Source of the DNA: Hybos culiciformis
Taxonomy: Eukaryota > Arthropoda > Insecta > Diptera > Hybotidae
Reading direction: 5' to 3'
Assembly (NCBI GenBank): GCA_964007475.1
Contig: CAXFZM010000342.1
Location: forward strand, 62,001-126,000
DNA: 64,000 nucleotides
Numbering within the stretch: the stretch's first letter is position 1; every line of letters starts with the position of its first letter. Shown here one piece after another: positions 1 through 11,461 of the stretch. The notes beneath the pieces were generated by a model. That model saw nothing but the letters and a program-made list of their open reading frames with translations. It was not told the DNA's origin and searched no databases. A program made the position numbers and the translations under genes.

Positions 1-1140
1 TTTTGCTGCTGCTTCTAGTTGACTGCTTTGCTGTTGATAATTGAATTTTCGTAGCTGCTGCTGCTGTTGTCGTTTCTGCTGCTCATGATGTTGTTGTTGA
101 TGTTATGTTTTTTTATTTTTTTTTTATTTATTTTTAATTTTATTTTTTTTATTTATTTTCTGTTATTTAAAAAAAAATATTTTTTTTTCAATTTATATAA
201 GGAGTTCGAAAAGAAATTCCTATATTTCGATTCGCTTTTTGGAAAATTATTTTTTTTAAAAATTTTTGAATTTATTTATTAGTTTTTATTTTTATCAAAA
301 TTTATTTTGTTTTGAAGTGTCACTTTATTTATAAAAATTTTATGTATGAGAGAGAAATGTTTGAAATGTTTTCTTCTTTTTTTTTTTTCTTCAAACCAAT
401 TTCAGTTTGTATGTATGTGTAATTTTTTTTTGAATTTTTTCTTTATTTTTTTTTTTCAACCATTTTTTTTTTTAATTGTATTTTTTTTTATAAAAAAGAT
501 TTTTTTTTTTTCGTAGGTTTTTGCGCCTTTTTTTTTTTTTTTTTTGTCTTGTGGCGTGATTTTATTTTTGAAAAATTTTTTTTCAATTATAAATTTTTAT
601 GTCGCCATTATTTTTTTTCTTGTCTTTTTTTTTTTTTTTTTTTTTTTTTATTTTAGGATTTTATTTTTTTTTTTTTTCAGGAATTTTAAGGTAGATAAAG
701 GTAAGTTAATTAAATTTAAAAATTATTTCTTTAATTTTAATTTTTCTTTTTACAAATTTTATTTTCAAATTTTTCTTTTTTTTTCAAAATTGTTTTTCAA
801 AATTTTTTTTTTCAAAATTTTCTTTAATTCTAGGGCTATTTTAATAAAATTTTCCCTTTTTCAAATTTTTATTTTTGAAAATTAATTTTAATTTTCATTT
901 TATTTTTTCAATTAAATAATTAGGAAATTTGAAATTAATTATTTTTTTTCTCATTTCATTTCTCTCCACATAAAAAAAAATTTCTTTATTTAATAAAAAT
1001 TTTAATCAGATGTCGAAATAAATATTTTTAAAATTTTAAATAATTTTTTATTTGAAAATAAATTTAATTTTCTTTTTTTTTTTTCATTTATTCTTTTTTT
1101 TTTCAAAATTTTAATAGTTACTTTTTAAAATAAAAAAATT
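1..1140. repeat. T-rich low-complexity region
   Basis: Long T homopolymers broken by short A runs occupy the left end of the window. Open frames here only encode Phe/Leu/Ile/Lys strings and are not genes. A short run of CTG/CTT-type triplets lies at the very start. I see no other structure. Confidence 0.85.
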
Positions 1141-1656
1141 CCAGCCTGCCTAAATGGCAGCTGTCACGGTCGCCATGTGATACCTCTAGGGTATCTTTGA
1201 ATAAAAACAGGTGATTATACTTCAAACTTATATTTTATTATGTCAACTGTTTAAGAGGTGATTATCAACTGACTGCTTAAAACTAAGTACATAGACGTCT
1301 TATACTTTCTTATTAACTAATACTACGATAACTTAACGAATAATAATAATAAAAGAAAGAGAGCGTATAATATACAATGTATATAGTATTATGTACATAA
1401 TGATAAGGGGGCATTACAAAAAGTTGTATAAATTTTTTTCATCTTTGTGTAGTATAAAATGAAAAAATTGTATACATCTTTTACACACATTCAAAAAAAA
1501 TCTTCATTTTAATCTTCGAAACAGCCTGTGTAAATGGGGGGTATAGTCTGTCAAATTCGTCGTTTTTATTTTAAAAAATCAGAATCATATCACATACAGG
1601 CGTTAAACATATTGAAAAATTAAAACAATTGATAAGCCATCTTTTGTCTCTTTCAG
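1141..1656. other. Unassigned AT-rich spacer
   Basis: No gene or clear repeat seen. The last bases form a polypyrimidine tract ending in CAG, which is the candidate splice acceptor for the open frame that follows. Confidence 0.5.
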
Positions 1657-2139
1657 CCATCTGAGACGACTCTTCCGAAACAAGAATCAAAAAGAATTGA
1701 GGAAGACTCCACTGAATTAGACGTCAAAGAGCATCAGGTAAAAAAGTGTTTAAAATTTGCAGCAAAACCTGTTGAAGAGCAGGTACATTTATTGCTAGCC
1801 GCCTTCTTGTCAAAATCACAAATCGAAGAAGTTATAAAGGGAAAAAAAATCAAAATGGAATATGTAGCTACAATTCAACCCAGCGAAATGGGCGATAGCC
1901 TTGGAAACAATTACACCAACTTTAACATTCTTAAGGGTTTTTTTGAAAGAAATGCCTTTAAACCATTTAAGAACCTAATCAAAATGTAAGAATGGTCCAT
2001 GGAAGTGTGAGAAGTGCCAAGAAAAGCTGTCCGATTTTTCCATAATGTGCGACTGTTGCCAAAATTGGTACGATCGAAAGTGTGTTGACTCAGTACAAGA
2101 TCTATCTGAAGACTGGTTCTGCTCAAAATGTTTGCAATG
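1657..2139 (+). pseudogene. Exon-like remnant ending in a degenerate PHD-type zinc finger
   Basis: After a good acceptor (polypyrimidine then CAG) a frame stays open from 1657 to 1989 and encodes an acidic, Lys-rich segment. It stops right after an AAAA run. One frame over, 1985-2139 encodes a cysteine-rich module with Cys pairs in the order CEKC, CDCC, RKC and FCSKC, ending in a stop. The spacing and the Trp two residues before the last Cys pair fit a PHD finger (C4HC3), but the His position is Asp (WYDRKC). A one-base slip in the A run would join the two parts, so I read this as a frameshifted last exon. Whether it came from a host gene or a transposon is unknown. No upstream exon was recognised. 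Confidence 0.45.
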
Positions 2140-2573
2140 AGAGAGGTGCATAGATAAAGTAATACTAACTCACATATTTAATTTTATAATTATTTTATTT
2201 TTTGTAAATACAATGTAAATTCAAATTAATAAAAGTTACAGGAAGTAGCCAAAAAAAAAGTAATTAATTATTATATGTTAAAAAGAAGAAAGTTTAATTA
2301 TGAAATAGAATCAGAAATGATTAGGTCTCAACGTTTCTCCGTTACAGCACTTCATGTACTTGCCGAAATGGAAAAATAATAAAACGAATTAATTCATTAA
2401 ATTTTCATTGTGCAAAATTCATTATTAACTTGTTCATATTACCTAAAAAGGAAATGATTTTTGTGAAATCTGTGTGTATGTATATAAATATGGCCAAAAA
2501 TATCTTACAATTGTGAAAAGCATTTACTAGTTTCAGAAAGAACTCAGGATTTGAATTGTTAAATGAAAGGAAG
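2140..2573. other. Unassigned AT-rich spacer
   Basis: AATAAA-like strings near 2228 could serve the remnant upstream. Otherwise I see nothing specific. Confidence 0.4.
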
Positions 2574-2773
2574 TTGATATTCGGCATCCCTGGCAGAGGA
2601 AACAATAATCCCTCACAGAGAAAAAGAAAATCGCGATTTGGTTATCTTTCCCTGCCTGTCCCTGCCAAGATCCGACAGGGAAAGATAAATGGATTAACTT
2701 CCATACGCAATTTCCATTTGCCCTGCCAGAGATTTTCGTTTTCCCTGCCAGGAATGCGTCGAATATCAAGTGC
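2574..2773. mobile_element. Short TIR element (CCTGGCAG termini)
   Basis: About 200 bp whose ends are inverted copies: TTGATATTCG then a CCTGGCAG(A/G)G block on the left, and the reverse complement on the right. CCCTGCC-type motifs recur inside. It looks like a small MITE or a foldback repeat. No target duplication was established and no coding capacity is present. Confidence 0.5.
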
Positions 2774-3017
2774 CATAACAAAGAAATATTCACGTACCTG
2801 ACATTTTCATCTGCAATGCTCTCTGATTTCTGTTTATACTGTCATAACTCCAGTAAAAAGCACAAACATTGCAATATATATTACACAGTTGACAGTTAAA
2901 CCAATTTCTTTGGGAAATAGTTCCCTACCATAAGCGAACGTAATTACGTTGCAGATTCATCACTCGTGCAATTCATGAATTGCGCATTTGCATCGTATGT
3001 ACACGAACACACGCAAG

Positions 3018-3472
3018 TATCAAATCTGACCCGAAAGCAAATACACGGATTCCGAACGCAAATACACGAATTCCGTGTAAGTGTAAGTTTCCGTGTATGT
3101 TCCGTGTATGTTTTGTTTGATTCCGTGTATGTTTTGTGTTATTCCGTGTACACGGAATGACACGGAAGTTCCGTGTAAGTTTCCTTGTAAGTTTCCATGT
3201 ATGTTCCATGTATGTTCCGTGTACACGGAATGACACGGAAGTTCCGTGTAAGTTTTGTGTACACACACGCACACTTCCGTGTACACGGAATACACACGGA
3301 ACATACACGGAACATACACGGAAAATCCGTGTATCTCCGATTTTTTCCGAACGCAAATACACGGATTCCGTGTATCTCCGTGTAAGTGTATTTTCCGTGT
3401 ATTTTCCGTGTGTGTTCCGTGTACACGGAAAGACACGGAAAATACACGGAAAGTTACACGGACACGGAGAGT
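3018..3472. repeat. Palindromic TTCCGTGT / ACACGGAA repeat field
   Basis: The 8-mer TTCCGTGT and its complement recur dozens of times. The left part mainly carries the forward form and the right part the complement. The perfect 16-bp palindrome TTCCGTGTACACGGAA occurs several times (near 3144, 3217, 3281 and 3415). All six frames are largely open because stop codons are rare in the unit, giving spurious proteins rich in Arg, Val, His and Thr. Confidence 0.85.
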
Positions 3473-3489
3473 GCAAATAGACACTGCCA

Positions 3490-5374
3490 TATTTTTATTA
3501 AAAAATATTCGTCTTATTCCTGAAGTACCATACTTTATAAAACTATTTGCAAGAGATCAAGGTAAATAAAATTCCAATACTGACGCACTTACATATATAC
3601 AGACCACGGCCCGGCCCTTCACTGTGCTTAGTACGGCTCTAGAAAATTCAAAAATATGTGTTCAATGTGACTGTCAAAAAAATCTACTTAATCATCTTTT
3701 AATCATACCTTTTTATTTCCTCGTGAGATGGTTATACACTTATAATGTCTTAAAGAACTTCATTAACCTTATTGACCTTATAACAATTTTTCTTAAAGAA
3801 AAAGAAAAGTACTATTCACAATTAGAAAATTATTATTAGATACAATATTTAATGTTTTTGACTGACGTAATCGAACATTTACAATCACTAAAATCACAAC
3901 TACAAAGTAAGTAGAAAACTATTAATAATCATAGTCAAACAATTTTGAATTTTAATTAAAAAATGTTACAGGATTTTCGTTCACTTTCTTCGATTCAAAT
4001 CCAAAAAATCACAAATTCATATCCAAGATTCAAGAAAAATTAAATGAATGAAGATTATAGAATTTATTTTATTTAATCTTCATTCATTTAGAAATAATTA
4101 TACGCTAAGAAATAAGTTTTAAATGCAATTAATTCGATAAATTTTAAAAACAATTACTAGAATTTTTGTTTTCCAATATTTCCTCAGTTTAAAAATGCGA
4201 ATCGTATTAGGAAAAAATTTAAATAATTCATTGTATATACAACTAAGTAGCCATAATAAAAACTTGCAAAACTTAATATTTAAATAGTTTTAAAATTTCA
4301 AATATTTAATGAAAATAATTTTGAAAGCACGATTTTTACCGAATTCCTGTCGAGTTAAATTATTTGCAGCCTTGGTTGAAAATTTTGTTTTCATATTCAT
4401 TTAAAAAATATAACAAATTAAAAATCATTAGATAAAAATGCATCGATCTATATGGATAAATATTTTGGTACGTTTATACTATAAACGAATGAAGCCGAAG
4501 AAGAAGAAGAAGTACTTGGTTTTTGGAACATAAATGTCAAAAATTAGAAAGAAAAAAAAAGGAACGCCGTTACTATTATTAAGGTTATAAATCAGCTTTC
4601 AACTTTTTACATTAGCCGCACGGTCGCTGCTAAGTTTTATTTTTCAATTCACAAAAATGCGAAATTTTATTTTATTTTAGATGTAAAACATTTATTAATT
4701 AATAAAAATGTTTATAAAATATTCACATATTTGCGAAGTATCTAAATAAAATCTAAATTTCGTATTTTTCATACAAAATTCAATGTAAATAAACATTTTA
4801 TGTGACCACAGATAGGGACTGTCAAAACAGTGAATTGACAGATAAAATAAAATTGACAATGTCTTAAGTAAGTATAGCGACATCTATTGGAGTTTCCATA
4901 AGTAGCACGCTTGTATAAACCTGTTCATATAACATTTTAATGCCTACGAATAATTTCATAATACCTACAAAAAAAATTTATACCATCAGTTTAATAGATT
5001 TAATAAAAAACTTGTAAAAATCTATTCACAATTATCATATCTCACTCTTCTATTTCATATTTCTTTCTTTTATAAATTTTGAACATGTTTAATAATAAGT
5101 AAGTAAATGGGCGGGTTAAAATTTTAACAACTATCAGCTAATTTTTTTCTGTCAGCTCATCACTTCCGGCTCACTCCATTTTCAATGCGAGTTCCAGTAT
5201 TTTTTATTTATTATTATTTTGTTAAAGAAATTCAAAAAAAAATGTAGGTTGAGGGGAAAAAAATCGGTGGGTGAGGGAAAATTTTTTTGGAACACAAATG
5301 TCAAAAAATAAAAAATATAAACTTATAGAGTGTTGGGCTTTTAAACGGTCTCTTTTAAAATAAATATTGCCTAA
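3490..5374. other. Unassigned AT-rich region
   Basis: No open frame longer than about 70 codons looks coding. I see short AT-rich simple sequence and a GAAGAAGAAG run near 4495, but no TIR pair or gene. Confidence 0.5.
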
Positions 5375-5720
5375 AGTGCAGAACGCGTGCACCCCTCAGA
5401 TTTCGCTCAAACTTAGTGGGGTGGTAGGAGCGGTGCCAAAATCACCCCCCATGTATTTTTTTTTGGGGGAAAGGCCCAGTTTCCGAGTTTTGGCCCCTCA
5501 AAGTTTTCAAAAATTTGGATATGGGGAAGGAATTTGTTAACTCCGATTTGGCCTAATTGTGGAGAGGGGGTAGAGGCGTACCCCGCGATGTGAAATCCAA
5601 GAGGGTTTTTTCGGGGGAGTCTTCTTTTTCCGAAATATTTTGCCCTTTTCCAAAAAATAATATGGTAAAATATTTTGGAATGTATGAAAACGCGCCTATT
5701 TCTTTACCTCAAAGGTGGTG
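5375..5720 (+). mobile_element. Diverged AGTGCAG-family short element
   Basis: The left end begins AGTGCAGAACGCGTG and continues with a CTCAAACTTAGTGGGG block followed by a GGTAGGAGCGGTG-type motif. Copies near 20.6, 44.6, 57.2 and 58.4 kb share this order, including the later TCCGAGTTTTGGCCCC and AAAGTTTTC blocks. The right end is not clear, so the boundary is approximate. Confidence 0.45.
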
Positions 5721-5964
5721 TGGAAAGTAGAAATACTAATTATAATAAATTGAAAACAATCCCAAAACGACAAACATAATGTTTGCAGATTTTGCAAAAA
5801 GCACCCTGTAATGTTAATGTATAGGTTTCACTAATACATGTAAGAGAGATACTTCATTCCAGAGCTGAATTTACTCTTCCTTTAGTATTTATTCGTAGTA
5901 AAAATGTCGTCGTAACTCGTAACTAATTGTAAGTTCATACAGACGCGAAACGTTTTGTGTATAA

Positions 5965-6535
5965 TGCTAGAGATAGAGTCGACGTAATTCACGCGCGTAT
6001 GCGCGCGTAACAAAAATAAAAAAAACCTGTTCTTTTTACCTGTTATGCTCAACGCCGTTCACATGCGAAAAACAAAAGAGAAAAAGAGAAAAATTAAATT
6101 AGAAAAATAAAATGGATTCTGTTTGTAATATTTTTATAATGCTTTTTAATTTATTTATAACTTAATAAAACATAAAAAATTTTAATAAATTTGCAATAAA
6201 TAATTATTTAATTTTAATTTTTGAATATAATTATATTTATGAACTTTTTTATTTTATTAAATAATTATTTGTTTGTAAATTTTTTTTTTTCTAAATACAA
6301 CAAAATAAACAACACAATTTTTTTTTCTAATTACAACAAAATAAACAACACAATTATAAACAAATGATTTCCACAATGTACGGCGTAAAATACTGGGAAA
6401 GTTAAAATATTTCAACTTTTACGCGCGTAAGCTGCGTTTTACGTCGTTGCGTATAGCCGGTCTCATACATTTTCATACAATTTGATTTTTTACGTGCGTA
6501 CACGCGCGTGAATTACGTCGACTCTATCTCTAGCA
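5965..6535. mobile_element. 571-bp TIR element with TGCTAGAGATAGAG termini
   Basis: The ends are long inverted repeats of roughly 35 bp, starting TGCTAGAGATAGAGTCGACG on both strands, with CpG-rich CGCGCG tracts just inside. TAA lies immediately outside both ends, which would fit a 3-bp target duplication of the PIF/Harbinger type (TWA), but the terminal bases are not typical of that superfamily. The interior is AT-rich and has no transposase. An imperfect repeat of a CAAAATAAACAACACAAT string occurs near 6300-6357. Confidence 0.7.
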
Positions 6536-6539
6536 TAAG

Positions 6540-7020
6540 AAAGCGAACCGCTTTCATCCATTTTATTTGAGATGAAAAAAAAAATTCGTTTTTTTTTCAA
6601 ATTCAAAAAGGACTAAAAATTTAAAGAATCGTAAGTATAAATTAAGTTTTAAAAAATGGATAGAAAATGATATTATATGAAGTGTCTTGCGAGATTAAAA
6701 GTATTTTAGACAAATATTAAGCGAAAATAAAATATTAATGTGTGAAAGACAAAAAACAGAATTGTTCATGGGTATTGATAGCATTGCAAATTGTGATTTA
6801 AGAGAGAGTGATACTGATGGATAATTAAATTAAATCAATATTAAACTTATAAAAACAAAAGTTGCAAAATTAGAATTACCTTACGGTGTATATGTTAATG
6901 TAACACTACAAAATTTATAATTTCTTACTTTTGTTTCTAATAGCGACAATCAAACCCAAATTGGTCATGTCTATTTTTACAATAATTAATTATTAATGTA
7001 AAAACAATTAAAAACTGATT
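6540..7020. other. Unassigned AT-rich spacer
   Basis: Nothing specific seen. Confidence 0.4.
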
Positions 7021-7031
7021 CCAAATAAAAA

Positions 7032-7157
7032 CAGCCCGCCCGCCGCCCGGCTGCCCGCCTTCCCTTCCCCTTGTGCTTGGAACACAAAATTTTATCCGAG
7101 ATATTGTGATGTACACACGGTAAGGAGGGTAGCAGAGCGGCGGGCGGGCGGTTGGTC
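7032..7157. repeat. GC-rich inverted repeat
   Basis: A CCCGCCCGCCGCCCGG block on the left and CGGCGGGCGGGCGG on the right flank about 90 bp. It stands out sharply from the AT-rich surroundings and could form a hairpin. No gene is implied. Confidence 0.6.
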
Positions 7158-7483
7158 AGTGGAATTTGCGGCGCCACGGGAAAAAACGACTTTATTCATA
7201 TATAAATTATGATGTGCCTGAAAGCAACATAACCCAAATACACAATTTCTGACCGAGGTTAAATTCTAACTTTTGAAAATGAAATAAAAAGTTTAAAATT
7301 GGGTATTAAATAACTTCCGAAAATTAGTTGTTAAAAATAAGTTGATTTTAAGTTGGAAACGATCTTAAGAAAAATTTGTTATTTTCTAACATTTTTCTAA
7401 TGTTCATTTTCAACTTCCGAAATACCAGTTGTTGAAAATTAGTTTATTTGAAGTTATAAATAATTCTTTTTAAAAAAGTAAGT

Positions 7484-7541
7484 TCTCTTCGGGATTCGAA
7501 CCTGCGTCCTTAACAAAAAATCGCCGCACAGAAAATTTATA
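7484..7541 (-). repeat. tRNA-like sequence (SINE or tRNA pseudogene)
   Basis: On the minus strand there is a near-consensus pol III B box (GGTTCGAATCCCG). No convincing A box or full cloverleaf can be drawn, so this is not a functional tRNA. Confidence 0.45.
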
Positions 7542-7570
7542 TATTTTATATACATTTTAAATTTCAATAT

Positions 7571-7635
7571 TGTGCCTGAGTGGTAGTGTTGGCGGATTGC
7601 AATGTACAGTTCAAGGTTCGAATCCCAAAGAAGGT
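7571..7635 (+). repeat. tRNA-like sequence (SINE head or tRNA pseudogene)
   Basis: An A-box-like TGCCTGAGTGG is followed about 36 bp later by the B box GGTTCGAATCCC. The T-arm is good but the acceptor stem does not pair, so I call it tRNA-derived rather than a tRNA gene. It faces away from the minus-strand tRNA-like sequence 30 bp to its left. Confidence 0.5.
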
Positions 7636-7959
7636 ATTAGAAATAAAATTTAGAATTTAATAAAAATATATCAAAATAAAATTCTAATAAATAAAAAAAA
7701 TATTAAAAATAAAAAACATATTAAAATGAAAAAAAAAAAATTAAATTTTTTTTATATTAATATTAACGCGTTTTTTTTTTTTTGGTTTTAACTTAACCTA
7801 ATCTTATAAAAAACCACCGCAAAACCGGTTAATATAATGTTCTGATAACATTTTAATAAAGTTATTACAACGAATTCATAACTTTAACGTTAGAATAACT
7901 TGAGTTATAATACCGTCATATAACCGTTGTCTAACATATTTTCGGTATTTGGGAATCCA

Positions 7960-8364
7960 TTTGTATGGTAGGAATAATGTCGTTTTTTCGTATAAATTAT
8001 GTCCGTATAAATTATTTCCAGACCCCATCTCGTGTATATATATATATATATATGTATAATGTTCTTTGATGGAGGCGCATTTATGTGTAGGAAAAAGTTT
8101 TCTTAAAAAAAAAAAATTTTAATTTTTTTTTTTCATGGCTCAAAAAGTTATGATAAGAAGAATCAAATCCAATTCGTAAAGATCTGTATGCTTGAGTAGA
8201 TTGTTATATAAAAGTGAAATTAATCAAAATTATGTATTTTTGTAAACTATAATAATTAATTAATTCAATAATGAAAAGAAATGTATTAAATCTTATAACT
8301 TATGTATAGAATAAAAGTATGTAATTAAACATTATTATGTAGGTAGAATTATTTTTTTATGCAA
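7960..8364. repeat. AT-rich spacer with short (TA)n
   Basis: A short (TA)n run lies at about 8037-8053. Nothing else is evident. Confidence 0.5.
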
Positions 8365-8365
8365 A

Positions 8366-8985
<620 letters not shown>

Positions 8986-8989
8986 AGGA

Positions 8990-9925
8990 TTTATATCAAA
9001 AACTTTGTTTTTATGGGTTGTTTTTTAATTATTAAAATAATATTACATATTATGTATGTTATGTGTGTTGTACGAAATATAGAATTAGTTAGACGTACAA
9101 AAATGTTTTCTAGATAGAATATAAGATTTATTGAATTCCGAATAATGTTTTGATAAACTAAGACCGTCGGAATTAATTTTTCAGCTCATTATAAGTATAT
9201 TTATTTATGACTAGTAACAGCGTATACGTATATATGATTCTATTCTGAATTTTATTGACACTGTAAACTCCAAATAACTTTTATTATTTTAAAAATTAAG
9301 CCTTCTATGACTGCTGAACTCTTTATTACATAAAAATAATAGCCTGTTAATATAATATTACATTAACTAATGTTGTTTTATTTTTACTTTCAGAAAACTA
9401 CATCAATTAATCTCATTTTACTGTGCATGGGTATCAGTTATAACATATCGCGATTTCCATAAAAAAGTAAGCCGCTGTAACAATACAGGATATAAAATAT
9501 TTTATTTTATTTTATTCTTTAGATTTAAAATTTTAATTGAGTAAAAACTCAATAAAGCTATTGGTTTTTGAATGAGGGAACAATATTTAATAGTTGATTT
9601 TTGACCATTTAATTTTTTGATTGTTTTTCGGATTACGTACGGGTAACAAACTTTGAATGTAATCAAACTAATTTTTAATTATTAAACTCAATTTTTTACT
9701 GTTCTCTAATAAATATTTTAAATAATTAAGGCAAAAATTATTAAAAATGGAAAAGAAGCAGCGAAACGATTTAGAGAAAAATTGACGTACGCGTTAATTC
9801 GGTTACATCGTTCATAATTCAAACAAACATGAAAATGTTTAGGTCGAATATATTTCTTAGAAACTTCAACTCCATAAATTTGTAGTAAATATACGTACAA
9901 AAATGTAATAAAAAATCGAAAGCTA
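8990..9925. other. Unassigned AT-rich spacer
   Basis: No gene or clear repeat recognised. Confidence 0.4.
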
Positions 9926-9999
9926 CACGGAGAGAAATCTAATCTGATATTCTGATTTCGGGTCTTGTACACATGCGTAATGCAGTCAGAGAACTCAGC

Positions 10000-10760
10000 T
10001 CTTAATAACTAATCATAAATCATAAACATTAATCACAATCAAAGATTATCAGTAAAAACAGTGATTATGACTACAAAATCATAAGCTATTCATTTTTTTA
10101 TTCATCAATCCTGATTATGTTATGATTTATAATCAAAATATATGACTATTTTTTTTTATGATATGTGGACTTGGATGAAATATTAGTCATATATTATGAC
10201 TTATTATGTTTAATAATCATAAATTATGATTACAGTTTTAGAAAAACTTTGACTAAGTATGATTTGTACATGATTAATAATCAGAAAATATGATTATGGC
10301 AAATCATGACTTATGACTAGAAATCAATAATTATGATTTAAAAATTCAGGGCTTATTCACAAACTATGCATTGGAATCATCAACTATGATTTCACTCTAG
10401 TCATACCATAAGATTTATAATCACGATACTTGATTTATTTATTGTTAATAATCACTAAAACTGATTATGTCAAATCATGCATAATGATTTTAAATCAAAA
10501 TTATGACCTAAAAAATTCAGAAACTATGAATTGGAATCATCGATTATGGCTTTATTGTAGTCGTACCATATGATTTACAATCACGATACTTGATTTGTAT
10601 ATTATTAATAATCACTATATCTGACTATTTCAAATCATGGATTATGATTTGAAACCAATAATTATGACTGAAGAATTCAAGATTTGGTCACAAATTATGA
10701 ACTGGAATCATCGATTATGACTTACTGCAAATATATTATAAGATTTAGGAATTCATGCTA
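10000..10760. repeat. Subterminal tandem repeats of element B
   Basis: About four units of roughly 165 bp, each dense in AATCATNNNTTATGATT-type inverted motifs, with landmarks such as GGAATCATC and AATCACGATACTTGATTT in each unit. Dense short motifs near the ends are typical of CACTA-type elements, where they are usually transposase-binding sites. That role is an inference here. Confidence 0.7.
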
Positions 10761-10779
10761 CAGTCACAAATAATGAATG

Positions 10780-11461
10780 AATTAATTATATTTAGGATTT
10801 TTTTTGTTTGTAAGTATTACTGTTGAACTGCACTCTGAAATCAGAAGTAACCAAAACATATTTTTCTTAAACTTTCGAAATTCTTAACTTTATTAATTTA
10901 ATATATAATATATTTGCATTGATATAAAGTGAAGTTTTAGAACATCAGATTATTTCAATTTAATTTTTTGTTTAAAGCAAGCTTAATATAACAATTGCTA
11001 TATAATCAAATTTTACATTTTTATGCATGTAATTCTATAAAAATAAAACATAAAATAATTCAAATTTTTGTTTTTTGTTTCAAAAAAAACTTATAGTATA
11101 CTTCATATTACTAAATAATCAAATTCTACATTTTTATGTACTTAAGTCTATAATATTTTTATTTAAAATTCAATTCATTATTTTTTTTATCTATTTTAGA
11201 CCAAAATCGTAAAGCATTTAAAATTGCAATAAAAAATTAAAACAAATTGATGTATTTTCAGTGTTGGTCAGATAAAAAGCCAACTTAGTTTTCCAATTTC
11301 TAGTATTTATTTTTTCAATCTAAAAAATTTCGAAGTTTTACTAAATGAGCGATTCAAATTTAACAAAGCAACAAAAATATGTTAATTGGTGTATTCTTTT
11401 TATCTGACCGTCACTGTAAATTGATCTAAATATTAAAAATATTGATATAGACAAAAAAAAA
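10780..11461. other. AT-rich region between subterminal repeats and transposase of B
   Basis: No gene seen. It would correspond to the 3' side of the minus-strand transposase gene. Confidence 0.4.

Larger units (their letters stand above)
7231..7951. mobile_element. Candidate TIR element carrying two tRNA-like sequences
   Basis: CCCAAATAC on the left has its complement GTATTTGGG on the right, about 720 bp apart. The left half contains two related copies of an AACTTCCGAAA...AGTTG motif. Two tRNA-like B-box sequences in opposite orientation sit in the middle. The short TIR makes the boundaries tentative, and no target duplication beyond AA is visible. Confidence 0.35.

Noticed and set aside
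2966..3490. Seven overlapping open frames on both strands, up to 167 codons
   Set aside because: All come from the TTCCGTGT repeat, which contains few stop codons.
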